Under the pieces are notes generated by a model. It made no database searches. It saw only the letters and a program-made list of their open reading frames with translations, and was not told where the DNA came from. Shown here piece after piece: positions 17,166-25,403 of a stretch of 48,881 nucleotides of DNA. Positions within the stretch are counted from its first letter, which is position 1, and each line of letters opens with the position of its first letter. Origin of the DNA: Rhodocyclaceae bacterium (GTDB lineage Bacteria > Pseudomonadota > Gammaproteobacteria > Burkholderiales > Rhodocyclaceae); assembly GCA_023383815.1 (NCBI GenBank), contig JAHDYG010000025.1, positions 6,869 to 55,749 of the forward strand, written 5' to 3'. The translations under genes and the position numbers were made by a program.

Positions 17166-17600
17166 ATGTCACAGGACAACGCCGCCCAGGACCCGCTCGA
17201 GTTCGTACGCGGAATGTGGAACAACATGGGGTTTGCGCTGCCTGGCATGGTGACGCCCACACTTGACGTCGACGAGCTGGACAAGCGCATCAGCGACCTG
17301 AAGACGGTCGAGAACTGGCTCAAGATGAATCTCAACATGCTGCAGATGACGATCCAGGGCCTGGAGATGCAGCGCGTCGCGATTGCAGCGGTCAAGGCCA
17401 TGAGCGAACAGGCCACCGAGTCGCGCGCTCAGGGCGATGCAACCGAAGGCAATCCCTTCGCGGCAGCCGCCCTGTGGCCATGGACGATGATGCAACAGGC
17501 GCAGGAAGCATCCACCGCTCCCGAGGCCCAGCCGGATACCGGTCCGAGGAAAGCGAAACCGCGCACGCGCGCAGGCGCAAGAAAGCCGACCGGAAAGTAG
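17166..17600 (+). CDS. phaM: PhaM, PHB granule-associated regulator
   Basis: A 144-residue protein that matches PhaM of Cupriavidus, which binds PHB synthase, activates it and tethers PHB granules to the nucleoid. Recognisable segments are FVRGMWNNMGF, PTLDVDELDKRISDLKTVE and LKMNLNMLQMTIQGLE, the last being an amphipathic coiled-coil-like helix. The C-terminus is lysine/arginine/alanine/proline-rich (RKAKPRTRAGARKPTGK), the DNA-binding tail. ATG at 17166 follows GGAGGATCGC. A hairpin terminator follows directly. It is a single-gene unit. Confidence 0.85.
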   Translation: MSQDNAAQDPLEFVRGMWNNMGFALPGMVTPTLDVDELDKRISDLKTVENWLKMNLNMLQMTIQGLEMQRVAIAAVKAMSEQATESRAQGDATEGNPFAAAALWPWTMMQQAQEASTAPEAQPDTGPRKAKPRTRAGARKPTGK

Positions 17601-17603
17601 GAT

Positions 17604-17628
17604 GCGGCGCCGGGCGCCGCGTTTTCTT
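17604..17628 (+). terminator. Intrinsic terminator of phaM
   Basis: Stem GCGGCGC / GCGCCGC with a three-base loop (17604-17620) followed by GTTTTCTT. It also lies just beyond the convergent CoA-transferase gene. Confidence 0.7.
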
Positions 17629-17635
17629 CCGCTGC

Positions 17636-18802
17636 TCAGATCACCCTGCGCGCACGCAGGGCTTCGATCCCGCTGTCGTCAAATCCGAGTTCGCGCAGCA
17701 GCGCCTCGCTGTCGGCGCCGGCGTGCGGCGGTGGCTCGGGCGGCGGCGGCGCGAACCCCGAAAATCGTACCGGCGGCGCAAACTGACGGAGTCCATCCAC
17801 TTCCTGGATGTTGCCTCGCGCAACGAAATGTTCGTTCTCCAGGCTCTCTTCGAGTCGCAACACCGGTGTGACGCAGCAATCGACCGCATCGAACACTGCA
17901 ACCCACTCCTGCTGGGTACGCGAACGAAATACTGCGGCCAGTTCGTCACGCGCCGCACGGCCGGCGTCGCCGGTCGCCAGGTGCGCAGGCTTGAGATCGG
18001 TTCTCCCGAGCGTGTCGCACAACAGATGCCAGAACTTCTCTTCGAGCGCACCGACCGCCATGTGTCGCCCGTCGGACGTTTCATAGACGCCATAGCAGGG
18101 CACGCCGCCACTCAGGAGATCCTCGCCGCGTGCGCGCACCCTGCCTTCGCCGAGCACGGTCACGAGTGGAAAGATCGCGTGGGCGAGTGTCGCCTCGGCC
18201 ATCGAAACATCTACGTGCCGCCCTTTGCCGGTCGTACGCGCTTCGAGGATCGCGGCGAGCATTCCGAAGACAGCCGAGAGGGTTCCGCCGAGCAGATCGC
18301 CGATCTGCAGGTTGGGGATCGCCGGTGCGCCGCCGGCGCAGCCGATCTGGTCGAGCACGCCGGCATAGCCGATGTAATTGATGTCATGCCCGGCGCGGTC
18401 CGCATACGGACCGCTCTGGCCATAGCCGGTGATGCTGCACAGCACGATGCGCGGGTTGACCTTCGCGAGGTGGGCGTGCGAAAGCCCGAGCCGGTCCATC
18501 ACGCCAGGACGAAAACCTTCGACCACGAGATCGGCGGTCTCGGCCAGGCGCAACAGCACGGCGCGCCCTTCCTCCTGCTTGAGATCGAGCCGCAGGCTCT
18601 TCTTGTTGCGGTTGACGAGGCGGAAGAAGATGCTGGTATCGCCATGCATCGCACCCATCGTGCGCGCATAGTCGCCGGCTCCGGTATCTTCGATCTTGAT
18701 GACCTCGGCGCCGGAATCGGCGAGGTGCTGGGTCGCAAGCGGCCCCGGCAGCAGGCGCGTGAGGTCCAGTACGCGCAGGCCGGCGAGCGGCCCGTCACGC
18801 AT
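17636..18802 (-). CDS. CaiB/BaiF family (type III) CoA-transferase
   Basis: About 388 residues of the type III CoA-transferase / alpha-methylacyl-CoA racemase family. The N-terminus LAGLRVLDLTRLLPGPLATQ and the GAEVIKIE segment are characteristic; GHDINY contains the conserved aspartate region (catalytic Asp of the family), and GGVPCYGVYETSDGRHMAVG follows. I chose ATG 18802, which overlaps the upstream gene's stop by 8 bp; a start at 18832 would add ten non-conserved residues. It is the last gene of the ligase/ABC-transporter operon, so it may exchange CoA between the imported acid and another acyl-CoA, or racemise a 2-methylacyl-CoA. Family certain, substrate unknown. Confidence 0.85.
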   Translation of the reverse strand: MRDGPLAGLRVLDLTRLLPGPLATQHLADSGAEVIKIEDTGAGDYARTMGAMHGDTSIFFRLVNRNKKSLRLDLKQEEGRAVLLRLAETADLVVEGFRPGVMDRLGLSHAHLAKVNPRIVLCSITGYGQSGPYADRAGHDINYIGYAGVLDQIGCAGGAPAIPNLQIGDLLGGTLSAVFGMLAAILEARTTGKGRHVDVSMAEATLAHAIFPLVTVLGEGRVRARGEDLLSGGVPCYGVYETSDGRHMAVGALEEKFWHLLCDTLGRTDLKPAHLATGDAGRAARDELAAVFRSRTQQEWVAVFDAVDCCVTPVLRLEESLENEHFVARGNIQEVDGLRQFAPPVRFSGFAPPPPEPPPHAGADSEALLRELGFDDSGIEALRARRVI

Positions 18803-20027
18803 ACTTGCGGATGTCGTCGATGATCTTGCCATCGTTGGCGAGCGCGCCCGGCTTCTCGAACACTACCTCGCTGCGCAGCTTGGTCAGGTCGCGCATGCTG
18901 CCGGCAATCGCCTGGGCAAGCGTGTCGCTGCCGCCCTCGGTTTCGCAATGCAGCACCATGCGGTCGTTGAGCTCGGGGTTGTCGACCACCAGGCGGGCCC
19001 GCCGCACCTCCGGATGGCGCTTGAGCACCTGCGCGATCTGCCCGGGGTGAACGAACATGCCCTTGATCTTGGTGGTCTGGTCGGCGCGTCCGAGCCAGCC
19101 ACGAATGCGGGTGTTGGTGCGGCCGCAAGGCGAGATTCCGGGCAGTACGGCCGAAAGATCGCCGGTTCCGAATCGGATCAGCGGGTAGTCGGGATTGAAG
19201 GTGGTCACCACGACCTCGCCGACTTCACCCGGGGCGACCGGATCTCCCGTTCCCGGGGTGACGATCTCGACGATCACATCCTCGTCGAGCACGAGACCCT
19301 CGCAGGCTGGGGTTTCGTATGCGATGAGTCCGACGTCGGCCGTCGCGTAGGCCTGGTGCGCGATAATCCCGCGTTCGGAAAACAGCGCACGGACACTCGG
19401 CGGAAAGGCCTCCCCGGTGAGGAAGGCCTTGCGGAAACTCGCCGGAATTCCGAGCTGTTCAGCCTTCTCGAGCAGGATGCGCAGGAACGAGGGCGTGCCC
19501 GCATAGCCGACCGGCTGCAGATCGGCGATGGCCGAAAGCTGCAGTTCGGTCTGTCCGACGCCGGCCGGAAATACCGTGCATCCGAGCGCCAGCGCGGCGC
19601 TTTCCATCATGAAGCCGCCCGGCGTGATGTGGTACGAGAAGGTGTTGTGAACCAGGTCACCCTCACGGAAGCCAGCCGCGTACATCGCGCGTGCGAGCCG
19701 GTAATAGTCGCGCCGTGCACTCTCCGGTTCGTAGATCGGACCGGGCGAGGCGAACACGCGGTGGCAGTCACGCCCCCAGCGGACCGCGGCGAAGCCCCCG
19801 AACGGGCGTGAAAGCTTCTGCAGATCGACCAGCTCGGACTTGCGCACGACCGGCAGCGCAGCGAGCGCCTCGCGACTGCGGATCGCCGCAGGATCGAACG
19901 CCTTCAGGCGCTCGCCGAACGCAGGCGCGTTCGCCTTGGCGTGGGCAATCTGCGCGGGCAGACGGTCGAACAGGTCCCGTTCACGCACTTCGGGATCACG
20001 GGTTTCTCGGTCGTCGTAGTAGATCAT
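18795..20027 (-). CDS. PaaK-like adenylate-forming enzyme with divergent phosphate loop
   Basis: A 410-residue protein of the phenylacetate-CoA ligase superfamily. It has the AYATADVG core, the ATP-binding RFGTGDLS segment and the C-terminal subdomain (GRADQTTKIKGMFVHPGQI) with the hinge and a C-terminal lysine near NDGKIIDDI. The usual serine/threonine/glycine-rich phosphate loop (SSGTTG type) is replaced by VFASPGPIYEPE at residues 91-102, so adenylation chemistry may differ from standard ligases. It lies in the same operon as an ABC uptake system and a CoA-transferase. The most likely role is CoA activation of an aromatic or branched acid; substrate not readable. Confidence 0.8.
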   Translation of the reverse strand: MIYYDDRETRDPEVRERDLFDRLPAQIAHAKANAPAFGERLKAFDPAAIRSREALAALPVVRKSELVDLQKLSRPFGGFAAVRWGRDCHRVFASPGPIYEPESARRDYYRLARAMYAAGFREGDLVHNTFSYHITPGGFMMESAALALGCTVFPAGVGQTELQLSAIADLQPVGYAGTPSFLRILLEKAEQLGIPASFRKAFLTGEAFPPSVRALFSERGIIAHQAYATADVGLIAYETPACEGLVLDEDVIVEIVTPGTGDPVAPGEVGEVVVTTFNPDYPLIRFGTGDLSAVLPGISPCGRTNTRIRGWLGRADQTTKIKGMFVHPGQIAQVLKRHPEVRRARLVVDNPELNDRMVLHCETEGGSDTLAQAIAGSMRDLTKLRSEVVFEKPGALANDGKIIDDIRKYA

Positions 20028-20144
20028 GTGTGTGTTCCGTCAAGCGCGGGGACGCATCGACCACATCGATCGGTGCACCCGGCAACAGCTTGTCACGCGG
20101 CGGCGCAGTCCCTCCGGCCGCCACGGCTCCAGAATGAGGACGGC

Positions 20145-20981
20145 TCAGGACAGCCAGCGCTTGCGCCGCCGGTAGTGCTTGACGTCCCGGAAACTCTTGC
20201 GGCCTTCGCCGGAGAGGCCCAGATAGAATTCCTTCACGTCTTCGTTGGTCGCCAGGTCCTTGGCGTGACCTTCCATCACGATCCGGCCGTTCTCGAGGAT
20301 GTAGCCGAAATCCGAATAGCGCAGCGCGACCATCGTGTTCTGTTCGGCGAGCAGGAAGCTCACCTGCTCCTTGGCGTTCAGATCCTTGACGATCTCGAAG
20401 ATCTCCTCGACGATCTGCGGCGCGAGCCCCATGGATGGCTCGTCGAGCAGGATCATCTCGGGCTTGGCCATGAGTGCCCGCCCGATCGCGCACATCTGCT
20501 GTTCACCGCCCGACGTGTATCCGGCCTGCGAGCTGCGGCGCTCCTTCAGGCGCGGAAAGTAGTGGTATACCTTCTCGAGGCTGTCCTTGAGCTCGGTGCG
20601 CGAGATCTTGCGGGTATAGGCCCCGGTGAGGAGGTTCTCCTCGATCGTCAGGTGCGCAAAGCAGTGACGTCCTTCCATGACCTGGATCACGCCGCGGCGC
20701 ACGAGATCGTTCGGGGTCAGCTGATCGATGCGCGTACCCTTGAACTCGATACTGCCCTTGGTCACGTCGCCGCGCTCGGCGCGCAGCAGGTTGGAGATGG
20801 ACTTGAGCGTGGTCGACTTGCCGGCCCCGTTTGCACCGAGCAGGGCCACGATGCCGCCCTTGGGCACCTGAAGGGAAACCCCTTTCAGGACGAGGATGAC
20901 GTGGTCGTAGATGACCTCGACGTTGTTGATGCTGAGGTAGGGCGTCGCTTGCGCCGCTTCGGTATGCGTGGCTGTATTCAT
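20145..20981 (-). CDS. livF: Branched-chain-amino-acid-type ABC transporter ATPase (LivF)
   Basis: A 278-residue ATPase of the HAAT (Liv) ABC family. Walker A is GANGAGKST, the signature SGGEQQM, and Walker B ILLDEPSMGLAP with a following switch LLAEQNT typical of LivF. ATG at 20981 is chosen because homology begins soon after; the frame extends 44 codons further upstream through the hairpin region and is not convincing there. The C-terminus carries an extra basic tail (KHYRRRKRWL), longer than in standard LivF. It pairs with LivG at 24607. It is separated from the binding-protein gene by 155 bp containing two hairpins. Confidence 0.9.
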   Translation of the reverse strand: MNTATHTEAAQATPYLSINNVEVIYDHVILVLKGVSLQVPKGGIVALLGANGAGKSTTLKSISNLLRAERGDVTKGSIEFKGTRIDQLTPNDLVRRGVIQVMEGRHCFAHLTIEENLLTGAYTRKISRTELKDSLEKVYHYFPRLKERRSSQAGYTSGGEQQMCAIGRALMAKPEMILLDEPSMGLAPQIVEEIFEIVKDLNAKEQVSFLLAEQNTMVALRYSDFGYILENGRIVMEGHAKDLATNEDVKEFYLGLSGEGRKSFRDVKHYRRRKRWLS

Positions 20982-21035
20982 TGCACTGTCTTCGCCTGTG
21001 GTCTCCGTCCCACCTCCCCGGTCATGCCGAGAGAG

Positions 21036-21126
21036 GGTCTGCAGGGTGCCCGGCGCGGGCATCCTGCAGACCTCCCCACGGAAAGGGGAAGCCTGCACGG
21101 TGCGAACCCGCACGGGGTTCGCACCG
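21036..21126 (-). terminator. Two intercistronic hairpins between binding-protein gene and livF
   Basis: A 17-bp stem with one G-T mismatch spans 21036-21072 (GGTCTGCAGG ... CCTGCAGACC) and a perfect 12-bp stem with a five-base loop spans 21098-21126 (CGGTGCGAACCC / GGGTTCGCACCG). The second begins 10 bp after the binding-protein stop. There is no T-run, so they more likely stabilise the upstream mRNA or partly attenuate than fully terminate. This would let binding protein exceed transporter. Confidence 0.6.
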
Positions 21127-21136
21127 GATTACGCGA

Positions 21137-22459
21137 TTACATCTCCTTCGAGCAGTCGCGCGGAGTGATGCCCTTCTCGGCAGCGTACTTCGCGGCCGAT
21201 TCCTCGATCATCGGGCGAACCAGGCTCTGGTCGCTGTCGATCCAGTCGGTAATGACGTTCCACTTGGTGCCGTCCCACTGCTGGAACTTCACCTTGCCCG
21301 AGCCTTCATGGTTCATGCAGCTCGTTGCAAGCGGCGGCAGGAAGCCGCTGGCACCGAGCTCGGCCAGGCGCTCATCGGTGATGTTGAGGTTTTCGAAGCC
21401 CCAGCGCATCTGCTCGCCGGTCAGCGACTTGCCAGCACCGAACTTGGCCTGGGCAGTCCGCATCGCCTCGAGCGTGATGATGCCGTGCACCACACCGCGG
21501 TTGTAGAGCACGCTGCCAATGCGCGACTTGTCTTCCATGTTGCCCTTGTTCTTGGCGTAGACGTGCTTCTCGATCTCCTTGATCACCGGGAAGTCGCGTC
21601 CGGCAACGTTGAAGCCTGCGGCGATGTAGCCCTTGGCGCCGTCACCAGCCGGGATCACGTCCTCCTCGGACCCGGACCACCACACGCCGACGATCTTCTC
21701 ACGCGGGAACCCCGTACGTGCGGCGGTACGGATTGCGGTCGGGTTCATGACGCCCCAGCCACGCAGGATGACCCAGTCCGGGCGCTCCTGACGCACGCGC
21801 AGCCACTGCGACTGCTGCTCGTTGCCCGGGTGGGCGACGGGGATGTGGATGATGTCGAAGCCGTACTGCTTGGCCTGTGCATCGAGAACCGGAATGGTTT
21901 CCTTGCCGTAGGCCGAGTCGTGATAGATGTTCACGATCTTCTTGCCCTTGAGCTTGTCCATCCCGCCTTCCTTCATGCCGATGAACTTGATCTTGGCGGT
22001 GTTCTGGGACCAGTAGGTGGTGATCAGCGGGAAGACCCACGGGAACACACGTCCGTCAGCAGCATCGGTGCGCCCATAACCCATGGTCACGAGCGGGATC
22101 TTGTCGTTGGCGACCCGGTCGAGGACCGAGTAGGTGATGCCGGTCGACAGCGGCTGGAACACGGAGTTACCCGTGGGGCCGCGGTTCTTCATCCGCTCGT
22201 AGCACTCCACGCCACGTGCGTTGTTGTATTCGGTTTCGCACTCTTCCCAGGTGAGCTTCACGCCGCCGACGCCACCGTCACGCTCGTTCACCAGGGTCAT
22301 GTAGTCGATCCAGCCACCGTAGAGACCGGTTCCGCCGGCCGCATAGGCGCCGACACGGTAGCTCGGCAGGCCGATGTACTGCTCCTGCGCCGCGGCGAAG
22401 CCGGTGGTGAGCAGACCAGCGACGGCCGCCCCGAGCATCAAGCTTTTCTTGAACTGCAT
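21137..22459 (-). CDS. ABC transporter periplasmic substrate-binding protein (Liv type)
   Basis: A 440-residue type I periplasmic binding protein (Peripla_BP_6 class). A clear signal peptide occupies residues 1-25 (MQFKKSLMLGAAVAGLL, cleavage after GFAAA). Segments such as GGVKLTWEECETEYN, KKIVNIYHDSAYGKETIPVL and HPGNEQQSQWLRVR correspond to the two-lobed fold. The protein is larger than LivK for leucine and resembles binding proteins of aromatic- or dicarboxylate-type HAAT systems, so the ligand is probably not a simple branched-chain amino acid. ATG 22459 has a strong AGGAGG site, consistent with high expression. Confidence 0.88.
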   Translation of the reverse strand: MQFKKSLMLGAAVAGLLTTGFAAAQEQYIGLPSYRVGAYAAGGTGLYGGWIDYMTLVNERDGGVGGVKLTWEECETEYNNARGVECYERMKNRGPTGNSVFQPLSTGITYSVLDRVANDKIPLVTMGYGRTDAADGRVFPWVFPLITTYWSQNTAKIKFIGMKEGGMDKLKGKKIVNIYHDSAYGKETIPVLDAQAKQYGFDIIHIPVAHPGNEQQSQWLRVRQERPDWVILRGWGVMNPTAIRTAARTGFPREKIVGVWWSGSEEDVIPAGDGAKGYIAAGFNVAGRDFPVIKEIEKHVYAKNKGNMEDKSRIGSVLYNRGVVHGIITLEAMRTAQAKFGAGKSLTGEQMRWGFENLNITDERLAELGASGFLPPLATSCMNHEGSGKVKFQQWDGTKWNVITDWIDSDQSLVRPMIEESAAKYAAEKGITPRDCSKEM

Positions 22460-22541
22460 GTGTGCCTCCTCGTTGATGTGGTGCTACAGGTGAAACGCAA
22501 TGGCCGGCGAACAGGGAGAGACCAGCCGGCGCACTGCAATC

Positions 22542-23609
22542 TTAGTGCGGGAACGGCCAGATCCGCAGTTTTTCCTTGGCAAGTTGCCACAACCGGGCAA
22601 GGCCGTGAGGCTCGACGATCAGGAAGAACACGATCAGTCCGCCAAAAATGATGAGCTCGAGGTTCGCAGCGATGTTCGGCGGCACGAATGCCCCGATCGA
22701 GGTATGCATGACGACGTTCAGGAACACCGGGAGCAGGACGATGAACGCCGCGCCGATGAAGGATCCGAGGATCGAGCCGACCCCGCCGATGATGATCATG
22801 AACAGGATGCGGAACGACAGGTCGAGGTTGAAACCTTCGGGCTCCACCGTACCCAGATACATGTAGGCGTACAACGCGCCGGCGACGCCACAGTAGAACG
22901 ACGAGATCGCGAACGCCTGCAGCTTGGTACCCATGAGCCGGATGCCGATCACCTCCGCCGCGACGTCCATGTCGCGCACAGCCATCCACTTGCGCCCGGT
23001 CGCCGAGCGCACCATGTTCTTGGCGAACAGCGCGAACACGCACACGATGACCAGTGTGAGGAGGTATTTCAGCAAGGGCGTATCGAACGCGAAACCGAAG
23101 ATCTCGACCTGCTGGGCCGTGATGACCCCGGAGGTCGAGTAATTCGAGAACCAGCCGAACTTCACGAGCACCCAGACGATGAAGAACTGCGCCGCCAGGG
23201 TCGCCACTGCGAGATAGAAGCCCTTGATGCGCAGGCTGGGCAGCCCGAAGAGGATGCCGACCGCCGCCGCGCACAGGCCACCCAGCACGAGGGCGACGAG
23301 GAAGGGCATCCCGTCGATGCGCAGCATGAAGTTGTAGGTCCCGAACGCCCCGACCGCCATGAAGGCGGCCGAGCCGAGGGACAGCTGTCCGGCGTAGCCG
23401 GTCAGGATGTTCAGCCCGAGCGCCGCGAGCGAGAAGATCAGCACCGGCGTCAGGATGGCCTGCAGCCAGTACTGGTTGGCGATCATCGGCACGGCGAGGA
23501 AGAGGAAGGCCATCGCGACCCAGAACCCGATCCGGTCCTGGCGGATGGGGAAGATCTGCTGGTCTTCCTGGTAACTGGCCTTGAACTGGCCGGCTTCACG
23601 ATAAAACAT
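22542..23609 (-). CDS. livM: Liv-type ABC transporter permease (LivM)
   Basis: A 355-residue permease with about nine hydrophobic segments. The LivM signature stretch GLNILTGYAGQLSLGSAAFM is present, as are LRIKGFYLAVATLA and the cytoplasmic coupling region MAVRDMDVAAEVIGI. The N-terminal 30 residues before the first helix are hydrophilic, longer than in short LivM. Start ATG 23609 follows GGAGACAACGC. It forms the membrane heterodimer with LivH. Confidence 0.92.
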   Translation of the reverse strand: MFYREAGQFKASYQEDQQIFPIRQDRIGFWVAMAFLFLAVPMIANQYWLQAILTPVLIFSLAALGLNILTGYAGQLSLGSAAFMAVGAFGTYNFMLRIDGMPFLVALVLGGLCAAAVGILFGLPSLRIKGFYLAVATLAAQFFIVWVLVKFGWFSNYSTSGVITAQQVEIFGFAFDTPLLKYLLTLVIVCVFALFAKNMVRSATGRKWMAVRDMDVAAEVIGIRLMGTKLQAFAISSFYCGVAGALYAYMYLGTVEPEGFNLDLSFRILFMIIIGGVGSILGSFIGAAFIVLLPVFLNVVMHTSIGAFVPPNIAANLELIIFGGLIVFFLIVEPHGLARLWQLAKEKLRIWPFPH

Positions 23610-23646
23610 GCGTTGTCTCCGTATTCGTTGTCGTCAGGCCGGTCGA

Positions 23647-24573
23647 TCACACACGATCGATATGCTTTTCGCCGAACAGGCCTTCAGGCCGGACCAGCAG
23701 GAAAAGCAGCGCGAGGATGTACGGGAACCAGGACTCGATGCCGCCGCCAACGAAGGGGCCGACATACACCTCGGCGAGCTTCTCGGACGCGCCGATGATG
23801 AGCCCCCCGAGGATCGCACCCGGCACCGAGGTGAACCCGCCGAGAATCAGCACCGGCAGGGCCTTCAAGGCCGTGAAGGTCAGCGCGAACTGAACCCCGT
23901 TGCGTGCACCCCAGATCAGTCCGGCGACCAGCGCGACAAAGCCTGCCACGCCCCAGACGATCGCCCAGATGTGCTTGAGCGGGATGCCGACCGAAAGCGC
24001 AGCCTGGTGATCGTCGGCCACCGCGCGCAATGCGCGGCCGACGCGCGTGTACTGGAACAGCAGCGCCAGCACGATGAACAGCACGAGCGCAACCGCCGCA
24101 GCGAAGACATCGAACTTCGACACGATCATGTCGGCACGGTCGAGCACCCACATGATCGGCTCATCCTGGATCCCGAGGTCGAGACCGCGCACGCTGGTCC
24201 CCCAGATGCCCTGAGCGATGCCCTCGACGAGAAAGGTCAGCCCGATCGTCGCCATGAACAGGGTGATCGCCGGCTGATTGACGAGCGGTCGCAGCACGAC
24301 CTTCTCGGTGGCGATGCCGAGCACGATCATCGAACCCAGCGCGAGGAGGAAGGCCAGCCAGAAGACGGCCCGCCCCCCTTCGGCCAGCCCGGTCCAGCCC
24401 GGAAGCACTTCGGTGAAGCCGACGAAGGTCAGCGCGGCAAAGAACACCATTGCACCCTGGGCGAAGTTGAACACCCCGGAGGCCTTGAAGATCAGCACGA
24501 AACCGAGCGCAACCAGTGCATAGAGCACGCCCGACAGCAACCCGCCGATCAGCACTTCAAAAAAGAACGTCAT
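23647..24573 (-). CDS. livH: Liv-type ABC transporter permease (LivH)
   Basis: A 308-residue permease with about eight membrane segments. The N-terminus FFFEVLIGGLLSGVLYALVALGF is the standard LivH opening, and GRALRAVADDHQAALSVGI is the coupling helix region that contacts the ATPases. ATG 24573 is preceded by GAGAGGAGACAACG. It sits 33 bp after livG and 37 bp before livM, so the genes are co-transcribed. Confidence 0.92.
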   Translation of the reverse strand: MTFFFEVLIGGLLSGVLYALVALGFVLIFKASGVFNFAQGAMVFFAALTFVGFTEVLPGWTGLAEGGRAVFWLAFLLALGSMIVLGIATEKVVLRPLVNQPAITLFMATIGLTFLVEGIAQGIWGTSVRGLDLGIQDEPIMWVLDRADMIVSKFDVFAAAVALVLFIVLALLFQYTRVGRALRAVADDHQAALSVGIPLKHIWAIVWGVAGFVALVAGLIWGARNGVQFALTFTALKALPVLILGGFTSVPGAILGGLIIGASEKLAEVYVGPFVGGGIESWFPYILALLFLLVRPEGLFGEKHIDRV

Positions 24574-24606
24574 CGTTGTCTCCTCTCTATCCCTTGCGGC
24601 CCGGCG

Positions 24607-25389
24607 TCAGTGCGAAGTCCCGAGGTAGGCCTCGATCACCTTCGGATCGTTCTTGACCTCGTCGGGAGCCCCGTCACCGATCTTCTTGCCGTAGTCGAGG
24701 ACGACCACACGGTCTGAGATGTCCATCACGACGCCCATGTCGTGCTCGATGAGCACGATGGTGGTGCCGAACTGGTCATTGACGTCGAGCACGAAGCGGC
24801 ACATGTCCTGCTTCTCCTCGACGTTCATGCCGGCCATCGGCTCGTCGAGCAGCAGCAGGCTGGGCTCGGCGGCGAGCGCGCGTGCGAGTTCGACGCGCTT
24901 TTGCAGTCCGTAGGGCAGCCGTCCGACCGGTGTCTTGCGGATGCTCTGGATCTCGAGAAAATCGATGACCTCCTCGACCTTCTTGCGATGCTCGATCTCC
25001 TCGCGCTGCGCCTTGCCCCAGAACAGGGCATGGTGCAGGAAGTTCGTCTTCATCATGAGGTTGCGGCCCGTCATGATGTTGTCGAGCACGGTCATGCCCT
25101 TGAACAGCGCAATGTTCTGGAAGGTCCGCGCAATGCCCTGCGAGGCAGCCATGTGCGGCTCCATCTCGCGGCGCTTCTCGCCCCGGAAGATGATGGTCCC
25201 TTCCTGCGGGTGGTATACCCCGTTGATGACGTTGAGCATCGAGCTCTTGCCGGCGCCGTTCGGGCCGATGATCGCGCGGATCTCGTGCTCGCGCACGTTG
25301 AAGCTGATGTCGGTCAGCGCCTTCACCCCGCCAAAGCGCAGCGAGATGTTCTGCAGATCGAGGATGACCTCACCGATCTCTCTTGCCAT
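24607..25389 (-). CDS. livG: Liv-type ABC transporter ATPase (LivG)
   Basis: A 260-residue ATPase. Walker A is GPNGAGKSSML, the signature is LPYGLQKRVELARAL (a divergent LSxGxQ) and Walker B is LLLLDEPMAGMN, followed by VLIEHDMGVVM with the switch histidine, all typical of LivG. ATG 25389 has a strong GGAGGAGG-like site. The frame is open far upstream into the ligase gene, but that part is out of frame with real coding sequence. It starts 14 bp after the ligase stop. Confidence 0.92.
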   Translation of the reverse strand: MAREIGEVILDLQNISLRFGGVKALTDISFNVREHEIRAIIGPNGAGKSSMLNVINGVYHPQEGTIIFRGEKRREMEPHMAASQGIARTFQNIALFKGMTVLDNIMTGRNLMMKTNFLHHALFWGKAQREEIEHRKKVEEVIDFLEIQSIRKTPVGRLPYGLQKRVELARALAAEPSLLLLDEPMAGMNVEEKQDMCRFVLDVNDQFGTTIVLIEHDMGVVMDISDRVVVLDYGKKIGDGAPDEVKNDPKVIEAYLGTSH

Positions 25390-25403
25390 GAATCCCTCCT
25401 CCC

